Assembly (NCBI GenBank): GCA_017400415.1
Contig: JAFPTE010000267.1
Coordinates: 1-10,437, forward strand
DNA from: Oscillospiraceae bacterium
Lineage (GTDB): Bacteria; Bacillota; Clostridia; Oscillospirales; Oscillospiraceae
Length of the DNA: 10,437 nucleotides
Direction of reading: 5' to 3'
Shown here: piece by piece, positions 5,456 to 10,437 of the stretch
Numbering within the stretch: the stretch's first letter is position 1
Layout of the letters: each line of letters begins with the position of its first letter
The notes under the pieces: generated by a model
Told to the model about the DNA's origin: nothing
The model's database searches: none
What the model saw: only the letters and a program-made list of their open reading frames with translations
Program-made: the position numbers and the translations under genes

Positions 5456-6837
5456 TGCTTAAGCGTTACATCGGCGACAGGCAGTTTTACAAAATGGTCA
5501 TGGCCGTGGCCGTTCCCATCATGATTCAGAACTTTATCTCCAACTTTGTGGGGATGCTGGACAACATCATGGTGGGCCAGGTGGGCACGGCACAGATGAG
5601 CGGCGTTTCCATAGTTAACCGCATCCTCTTCGTCTTTTACCTGTGCGTCTTCGGCGCCGTAGCCGGTGCGGGCATATTCACTGCCCAGTATTCCGGCTCC
5701 GGCAATGATGAGGGCGTGCGCTATACCTTCCGCTACAAGTTTTACGCCGGCTTCCTTCTCACGGCCCTTGGCTGCTTTGTTTTCACCGTGTTTGCCCAGC
5801 CCCTTATAATGCTCTTTCTGCAGGGGGAGGGCACACCGGAGGAGGCTGCGGAGTACCTGGCCTGCGGCCGGGAGTATATGGCGGTCATGCTGCTGGGGCT
5901 CCTGCCCTTCGCCATATCCAGCGTTTACAGCTCCACCCTCCGTGAGTGCGGAGAAACTGTTGTTCCCATGGTCGCCGGGGTTTCGGCTGTCGTGGTGAAT
6001 CTGGCCCTTAACTGGGTGCTGATTTTCGGCAACCTCGGCGCTCCGGAACTGGGTATCCGGGGCGCCGCTGCTGCAACGGTCATCTCCCGCTTCGTGGAGC
6101 TTGGAATAGTTGCGGTCTGGACCCATACCCATGAGAGCCGTATGCCCTTTGCAAGGGGGCTTTATTCGTCTCTGAGGATACCGGGCAAGCTTGGGCTCCG
6201 CATTCTGAAAAAGGGTGCGCCGCTTCTGGTGAATGAGGCCCTGTGGTCCCTGGGCACCACGATGCTTATTATGTGCTATTCCCTCCGCTCCCTGGAGGTT
6301 GTGGGCGCAGTGAACATTGCGGATACGGTTACCGGCACCATGAGCGTGGCCCTTCTTGCCATGGGCAGCGCCGTGGGCATAATCATCGGACGCATGCTGG
6401 GCGCCAGAAGGCCGGAGGAGGAGACTCTGGACGCCACCCGGAAGCTGGCCTTTTTCTCCGTGAGCCTGACCCTGGTCTTTTCCCTTCTGCAGACTGCCCT
6501 GGCGGGGGTGTTCCCGCTTCTCTACAATACTTCGGATTCAATTCGCCGCCTGGCAGGCACCCTTATGATAGTCTACGCCGTAGTAATGCCTGCCAGAGCC
6601 TTCACGAACGTATCTTATTTCACCCTCCGCTCCGGGGGTCAGACTGTGGTGACCTTCCTGTTTGACAGCTGCTTTGTCTGGGCTGTCAGCGTGCCCACGG
6701 CCTTTGTTCTGGCACGGTTTACCGGTATTCCCATCGTGCCCCTGGTGGCAGTTACCGAGGGAACGGAGTTTTTAAAATGCATCCTGGGCTATATAATGCT
6801 GAAGCAGAGGCGCTGGATGAAGACAATCATAGACTGA
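5455..6837 (+). CDS. MATE-family multidrug/solute efflux transporter
   Basis: A 460-residue integral membrane protein of the MATE family, Na+ or H+ coupled antiporters that export drugs or metabolites. The length and roughly 12 hydrophobic segments in two similar halves fit the family. The first helix contains P21 and the MLDNIMVG motif, whose D36 corresponds to the cation-coupling Asp of NorM-type proteins. The first half has TLRECGETVVPM (161-172) and the LNWVLIFGNLGAPELGIRGAAAAT signature (185-208). The second half repeats the pattern with TLRSGGQTVVTF (390-401). The ATG overlaps the stop of the lipoprotein gene (TAATG) and no strong ribosome binding site precedes it, so translation probably depends on coupling. 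The substrate cannot be deduced, and the C-terminus (KQRRWMKTIID) looks complete. Confidence 0.94.
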   Translation: MLKRYIGDRQFYKMVMAVAVPIMIQNFISNFVGMLDNIMVGQVGTAQMSGVSIVNRILFVFYLCVFGAVAGAGIFTAQYSGSGNDEGVRYTFRYKFYAGFLLTALGCFVFTVFAQPLIMLFLQGEGTPEEAAEYLACGREYMAVMLLGLLPFAISSVYSSTLRECGETVVPMVAGVSAVVVNLALNWVLIFGNLGAPELGIRGAAAATVISRFVELGIVAVWTHTHESRMPFARGLYSSLRIPGKLGLRILKKGAPLLVNEALWSLGTTMLIMCYSLRSLEVVGAVNIADTVTGTMSVALLAMGSAVGIIIGRMLGARRPEEETLDATRKLAFFSVSLTLVFSLLQTALAGVFPLLYNTSDSIRRLAGTLMIVYAVVMPARAFTNVSYFTLRSGGQTVVTFLFDSCFVWAVSVPTAFVLARFTGIPIVPLVAVTEGTEFLKCILGYIMLKQRRWMKTIID

Positions 6838-6840
6838 ACC

Positions 6841-6866
6841 GGCCCCCATAAAGCGGGGCCTTGTTT
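6841..6866 (+). terminator. Terminator-like hairpin after the MATE gene
   Basis: GGCCCC (6841-6846) pairs with GGGGCC (6855-6860) around an 8-nt loop and is followed by TTGTTT (6861-6866). The stem is short and the T-tract is interrupted, so termination may be partial. It begins 3 nt after the MATE stop. No convincing promoter was seen between it and ddl, so some readthrough into ddl is plausible. Confidence 0.6.
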
Positions 6867-6885
6867 ATAGGAAATCGGAGGTTAT

Positions 6886-7905
6886 ATGGATATCATAGTT
6901 TTAGGCGGCGGCCTTTGCATGGAGAGAGACGTATCCCTGAAAAGTGCCGCCATGATTTGCAGTGCCCTTCGCAGAAAGGGCCACCGGGCCGTGTGCGTGG
7001 ACCCGTTCTTCGGATATGAGGGGGACCCGGATAAGCTCTTCGAGAAGCAGGAGGGCACCGGCGCCGAGATAGGCTCCGGCGTTCCGGACCTGGAGAAGGT
7101 CCGCAGCATGAGGCGGCAGCAGAATTCCTCCAGAATCGCCGACGGACTCATGGACACCCTGCGCCGGGCAGATCTGGTTTTCCTGGGCCTCCACGGCGGG
7201 GACGGGGAGGACGGCAGGCTCCAGGCCGCTCTTGACATAGCCGGCATAAAGTACACCGGCAGCGGCTACCTGGGCTCCGCCATCGCCATGAATAAGGAGG
7301 CTGCAAAAAACCTCTTCATCGCCTCCGGCATCCGCACCCCGGAGGGGAAGAAAATCAATTTAAACGACTCTGACAAATCCACCGCCTGGCTTCCCTGCGT
7401 AGTGAAGCCCAAGAGCTCCGGCTCCTCCGTGGGCACCAGCATCGCCCATAACGAGGCGGAGTACGCCGCAGCCCTGGATTTCGCCTTTAAGTACGAGGAT
7501 GACGTGCTGGTGGAGAAATACATAAAGGGCCGTGAGGTGGACGTGGGCGTCCTGGACGGAACGGCCCTGCCCTCCATCGAGATTATCCCCAAATCCGGCT
7601 TCTTTGACTATAAGAACAAGTACCAGGACGGCATGACCAGCGAGATCTGCCCGGCGGACTTCCCGCCGGAGACGGAGGCCGCCCTGCGCCGGGCGGCGGA
7701 GCAGGTTTTCCGGGCCCTTTACCTGAAGGTCTACGCCAGAATGGACTTTATCGTGGAGGAGGGCACCGGCCTTATCTACTGCCTGGAGGCCAACACCCTG
7801 CCGGGCATGACCCCTGCCAGCCTCCTGCCCAAGGAGGCCGCAGCGGCCGGAATCGGCTATGACGAGCTGTGCCAGAAAATAGTGGAGCTTTCACTGGAAA
7901 AATAA
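6886..7905 (+). CDS. ddl: D-alanine--D-alanine ligase
   Basis: Ddl is a cytoplasmic ATP-grasp enzyme that joins two D-Ala molecules to make the dipeptide used by MurF. The 339-residue protein has the N-terminal GGGLCMERDVSLKS motif (7-20, with E13), HGGDGEDG (103-110), the ATP-grasp segment VKPKSSGSSVGTS (173-185), the omega-loop FFDYKNKY (239-246), ARMDF (284-288, R285) and EANTLPGMTP (301-310, N303). The omega-loop Tyr (Y246, matching Y216 of E. coli DdlB) is present, which favours D-Ala-D-Ala over D-Ala-D-Lac. An extra segment of some 30 residues after LFEKQEG (about 58-88), compared with short Ddl proteins, appears typical of a clostridial subtype. GGAGG lies 4 nt before the ATG. It is 18 nt upstream of murF, whose product uses the dipeptide. 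Confidence 0.95.
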   Translation: MDIIVLGGGLCMERDVSLKSAAMICSALRRKGHRAVCVDPFFGYEGDPDKLFEKQEGTGAEIGSGVPDLEKVRSMRRQQNSSRIADGLMDTLRRADLVFLGLHGGDGEDGRLQAALDIAGIKYTGSGYLGSAIAMNKEAAKNLFIASGIRTPEGKKINLNDSDKSTAWLPCVVKPKSSGSSVGTSIAHNEAEYAAALDFAFKYEDDVLVEKYIKGREVDVGVLDGTALPSIEIIPKSGFFDYKNKYQDGMTSEICPADFPPETEAALRRAAEQVFRALYLKVYARMDFIVEEGTGLIYCLEANTLPGMTPASLLPKEAAAAGIGYDELCQKIVELSLEK

Positions 7906-7923
7906 AGAGGGGAGGCAGGAGCC

Positions 7924-9297
7924 ATGAAGCCTGTTACTCTTGAAAAAATCGCCGAGGTTACCGGCGGAAAATACTACGGGCCCATTCTGAGGCGCCTTGA
8001 GCGCATCACCGGCGTGTGCACTGACAGCAAGAGCGTGGAGGAAGGAAATCTCTTTGTCTGCATCCGGGGCAAGCGGACCGACGGCCACCTTTTTGCAAAG
8101 GCCGCCTGCGAGGCCGGTGCAATATGCAGGCTCAGCGAGGAGCGGCTGGAGGACGGCTACCCCTATGTGCTTGTGGAGTCCACCCTGAAGGCCCTTCGTG
8201 ACCTGGCGGAGTGGTACCGCAGCCTTTTCCACATCCCGGTGATCGGCGTTATTGGCTCCGTGGGGAAGACCACCACCAAGGAGCTCACCGCCGCCGTGCT
8301 CAATATGGAGAAGTGCGTCCACAAGACCCGGGGCAACCTGAATAACGAAATAGGCGTTCCTCTGACCCTTCTGGGCCTGCGGGAGGAGCATGAGGCCGCA
8401 GTTATCGAGATGGGCATCTCCGACTTCGGCGAGATGCGGCTCCTCTCAAAAATGGTCCGGCCGGATATTGTGATTTTCACCGCCATAGGCTATTGCCATC
8501 TGGAAAACCTGGGTGACCTGGCAGGCGTTCTGAAGGCCAAGAGCGAGGTTTTTGAGTACATGGCCTCCGACGCCGTTGCGGTCATGAACGGTGATGACGA
8601 AATGCTCCGGAACTATGACCCGGGCGTACGCAAGATCACCTACGGCATAAACGAAAACAACGACGTCCGGGCGGAGAACGTGGAAAACCTGGGCTTTGAC
8701 GGGGTCTCCTGCGATATCGTGGCCGGCGGCAGCCGGATTTTTACGCTGATTCCCGCCTTCGGCATACATATCGTCTACGCAGCCCTGGCGGCTGCCTGCG
8801 TCGCCCGCCTCCTGGGCCTGTCCCCCGAGAGCATAACCCGGGGCCTCCATAACTACCATCCCGTAGGCGGCAGAGCCAACATTATAAGCACCGACACCCT
8901 GACCATAGTGGATGACTGCTACAACGCCAATCCCAACTCCATGGCCGCCGCCATCCGCTCTCTGAGCTCCCTGCGCTCCTTGGTGGGGAAGACGGGCAAG
9001 AGAATCGCAATCCTGGGCGACATGAAGGAGCTGGGCCCCGACTCCAGGGAGATGCACAGGAAAATCGGCGAGCTGTGCGCCGAGAGAAAGATAGATATAA
9101 CCATCTGCATCGGAGAGGACGCAGCGGAGATAGCCAACGGCTGCGCCATGGGCGGCAGCCTGGCTGTGTATCTGAGGACCAAGGAGCAGCTCTATCCCTA
9201 TCTGGCAAGGCTTTTGGGAAAGGGCGACGTGGTGCTTGTGAAGGCTTCCCACTCCATGGAGTTTGAAGAAATCGTCGAGAAGCTTAAAAAATACTGA
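7924..9297 (+). CDS. murF: UDP-MurNAc-tripeptide--D-alanyl-D-alanine ligase (MurF)
   Basis: MurF performs the last cytoplasmic amide bond of peptidoglycan precursor synthesis, attaching D-Ala-D-Ala to the UDP-MurNAc tripeptide with ATP. The 457-residue length is normal. Visible parts are the N-terminal substrate domain with TDSKSVEEGNLFVCIRGKRTDGH (33-55), the P-loop GSVGKTTTKE (111-120), GNLNNEIGVPLT (137-148), EMGISDFGEM (162-171), the presumed carbamylated Lys in KAKSEVF (K206), DDCYNANPNSM (330-340), LGDMKELG (364-371) and the C-terminal VLVKASHSMEFE (437-448). The start is supported by GGGGAGG 8 nt upstream. It follows ddl by 18 nt, and its stop overlaps the next start (TGATG), so the three genes form one operon. 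SHSM replaces the frequent SRSM near the end, probably a lineage variant. Confidence 0.97.
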   Translation: MKPVTLEKIAEVTGGKYYGPILRRLERITGVCTDSKSVEEGNLFVCIRGKRTDGHLFAKAACEAGAICRLSEERLEDGYPYVLVESTLKALRDLAEWYRSLFHIPVIGVIGSVGKTTTKELTAAVLNMEKCVHKTRGNLNNEIGVPLTLLGLREEHEAAVIEMGISDFGEMRLLSKMVRPDIVIFTAIGYCHLENLGDLAGVLKAKSEVFEYMASDAVAVMNGDDEMLRNYDPGVRKITYGINENNDVRAENVENLGFDGVSCDIVAGGSRIFTLIPAFGIHIVYAALAAACVARLLGLSPESITRGLHNYHPVGGRANIISTDTLTIVDDCYNANPNSMAAAIRSLSSLRSLVGKTGKRIAILGDMKELGPDSREMHRKIGELCAERKIDITICIGEDAAEIANGCAMGGSLAVYLRTKEQLYPYLARLLGKGDVVLVKASHSMEFEEIVEKLKKY

Positions 9298-10220
9298 TGA
9301 GGGATTTTTCCTATACTGCCGGCCCTCAGGATGAGGGCAGAAAGGTATACCACGTGCTGCGGCGGGAGCTGGCTCTTTCCGCATCACTGGTAAAAAGGCT
9401 GAAAAACGCCGGTGCCATCTATCTCAACGGGGCACCGGCCTTTACTGATGTGCGCCTTAAGGCCGGGGATACGGTTTCCGCCCGGCCGGACCTGGCGGAG
9501 CGGCCGGCGGACCTGGAGCCGGAGGAGGGGGCCGTGGAGGTCCTGTACGAGACCGAGGCCTATGCCGTTGTCAATAAGCCCGCCGGCGTTATCGTGCACC
9601 CCTCAATGGCAAGGCTCCGGGGCTCGCTGGCGGCCCTGGTCTCCGGCTACTTCCTCCGGACAGGGGGCAGCGCCGTATGCCACGTGGTGAACAGGCTGGA
9701 CCGGGACACCTCCGGCTGCGTCATATTTGCCAAGGGCGCCCACTATAAAACTCTTCTCTCCCAGGCTCTGGCGGAGGACGCCGGTAAGGAATACCTGGCC
9801 GTAAACTACGGCCTCCTGCCCAGTGAGGCCGGCATAATCGATGAGCCCATACGCAGGGCCGAGCCTATGAAAATGAGGCGCATTGTCTCACCTGACGGCA
9901 GAAGGGCCGTGACGGAGTACCAAAGGGTCAGGCAGGCTGAAGCAATGGGCGAAAGCATGAGCCTGAACCGCTTTGTTCTCCGCACCGGCAGGACCCACCA
10001 GATCCGGGTCCACTCTGCCTTTCTGGGCTCCCCGGTCCTGGGGGACTGCATTTACGGCACGGAAGCCTCCGACGCCCTCTCTGCCCGGCTGGGGCTTACT
10101 TCCCAGCTCCTGCACGCCCGGCGCATCTCCTTCCGGGACCCATTTACCGGCAAGGATGTGTCCGTGGAGGCGCCCATAAACAGGGAGGACTTTTTTATTA
10201 TCCCAAACCTTCTGAACTGA
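9297..10220 (+). CDS. RluA/RluD-family 23S-type RNA pseudouridine synthase
   Basis: This enzyme family isomerises uridine to pseudouridine in ribosomal RNA, and some members act on tRNA. The 307-residue protein has an N-terminal S4-like RNA-binding segment (about 14-65, with SLVKRLKNAGAIYLNG), a VVNKPAGVIVHPS strand-loop (91-103), the catalytic motif VNRLDRDTSG (131-140, nucleophile D135), KEYLAVNYG (164-172) and the closing motif RTGRTHQIRVH (229-239). Asn replaces the more common His before RLD. Which uridine is modified cannot be told, so no gene symbol is given. The ATG overlaps the murF stop by 1 nt, indicating coupled translation, and the gene is followed 3 nt later by a strong terminator. 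The link to cell-wall genes is positional only. Confidence 0.94.
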   Translation: MRDFSYTAGPQDEGRKVYHVLRRELALSASLVKRLKNAGAIYLNGAPAFTDVRLKAGDTVSARPDLAERPADLEPEEGAVEVLYETEAYAVVNKPAGVIVHPSMARLRGSLAALVSGYFLRTGGSAVCHVVNRLDRDTSGCVIFAKGAHYKTLLSQALAEDAGKEYLAVNYGLLPSEAGIIDEPIRRAEPMKMRRIVSPDGRRAVTEYQRVRQAEAMGESMSLNRFVLRTGRTHQIRVHSAFLGSPVLGDCIYGTEASDALSARLGLTSQLLHARRISFRDPFTGKDVSVEAPINREDFFIIPNLLN

Positions 10221-10222
10221 CT

Positions 10223-10247
10223 GCACCGCTTCGGCGGTGCTTTTTTT
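10223..10247 (+). terminator. Strong intrinsic terminator of the ddl-murF-pseudouridine synthase unit
   Basis: GCACCGC (10223-10229) and GCGGTGC (10234-10240) form a perfect 7-bp stem closed by a TTCG tetraloop in the very stable C(UUCG)G context, followed by seven Ts (10241-10247). This is a textbook rho-independent terminator. Confidence 0.95.
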
Positions 10248-10255
10248 GTTGGCAT

Positions 10256-10305
10256 AAAGGCCCGTGGCTTCAAATATCCTTAGAGGGAAAGGGGGACGGG
10301 CCTTT
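10256..10305 (+). repeat. 10-bp inverted repeat spanning the spoIIIAA translation start
   Basis: AAAGGCCCGT (10256-10265) and ACGGGCCTTT (10296-10305) are perfect reverse complements separated by 30 nt. The enclosed loop holds the likely ribosome binding site (purine-rich, 10283-10295), and the right arm covers the first two bases of the predicted TTG start at 10304. In RNA this would be a stable hairpin that could limit ribosome access. There is no U-tract after it on either strand, so it is not a standard terminator. Confidence 0.6.
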
Positions 10306-10437
10306 GGACATATCCGGTGACGTGAAGAGATTTGACGGGGCGGTGACGCTGCTGCCCTACGGTCTCCGGGAGAAGCTGCGGGAGCTTAATCGGGAGGAGA
10401 GGGCAGAGGCGGAGGAATTCCGGCTCCGCCGGGGCAA
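10304..10437 (+). CDS. spoIIIAA: Probable stage III sporulation protein SpoIIIAA, N-terminus only
   Basis: Only 44 codons plus two bases are visible before the window ends. SpoIIIAA is a AAA-type ATPase of the mother-cell SpoIIIA-SpoIIQ channel complex needed for forespore development. The translated start resembles SpoIIIAA: a leader, then LLPYGLREKLRELNREERAEAEEFRLRRG (residues 16-44), matching the family pattern of a short helix followed by an (A)EEIRLRxG motif. The start is a TTG at 10304 with a GGGGG-containing purine tract 8 nt upstream; no in-frame ATG is available upstream, and a GTG at 10322 is a weaker alternative. The Walker motifs lie outside the window, so the assignment rests on this short stretch. 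Confidence 0.62.
   Translation, partial: MDISGDVKRFDGAVTLLPYGLREKLRELNREERAEAEEFRLRRG

Noticed and set aside
10248..10303. Possible sigma-E promoter for spoIIIAA (CATA-type -10 near 10253).
   Set aside because: No matching -35 at suitable spacing was found; the upstream position falls within the terminator T-tract, so the match is not convincing.

Overview
The window looks like a chromosomal segment of a GC-rich, spore-forming member of the Clostridia, most likely Oscillospiraceae-like. The reasons are GC-rich third codon positions, strong GGAGG-type ribosome binding sites, the Firmicutes order rimP-nusA-ylxR-ylxQ-infB, and the start of a probable spoIIIAA at the right edge. The lineage is an inference; no species-level marker was seen. 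No phage, insertion sequence, CRISPR array, tRNA or rRNA was found.

Left part (1-4002, minus strand): the conserved transcription/translation operon, read right to left as rimP, nusA, ylxR (rnpM), ylxQ and infB. infB runs off the left edge and lacks its C-terminal domains. Gene spacing is tight: 15 nt, 6 nt, a 4-nt ATGA overlap, then 43 nt. A promoter near 4099-4128 drives it. Its roughly 90-nt leader carries a terminator-shaped hairpin with a U-tract before the rimP ribosome binding site, which suggests the operon is controlled by attenuation.

Middle (4003-6870): a 271-nt divergent intergenic region holds back-to-back extended -10 promoters and a perfect ATTGCAA-N6-TTGCAAT dyad. The plus-strand unit encodes a substrate-binding lipoprotein with an eight-copy PNPGTD-type spacer. 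A MATE-family transporter follows with a 1-nt stop/start overlap (TAATG). The permease and ATPase expected beside such a binding protein are absent. A modest terminator-like hairpin follows the MATE gene.

Right part (6886-10220): D-Ala-D-Ala ligase and MurF, which make and attach the D-Ala-D-Ala end of the peptidoglycan precursor, are followed by an RluA-type pseudouridine synthase that overlaps murF by 1 nt (TGATG). A strong cUUCGg-loop terminator closes this unit. After it come a short leader with a 10-bp inverted repeat and the first 44 codons of a probable spoIIIAA with a TTG start.

Most genes are housekeeping and confidently recognised. The least ordinary elements are the lipoprotein-MATE pair, the rimP leader hairpin and the inverted repeat over the spoIIIAA start. 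I see no clear evidence for a wholly new system.
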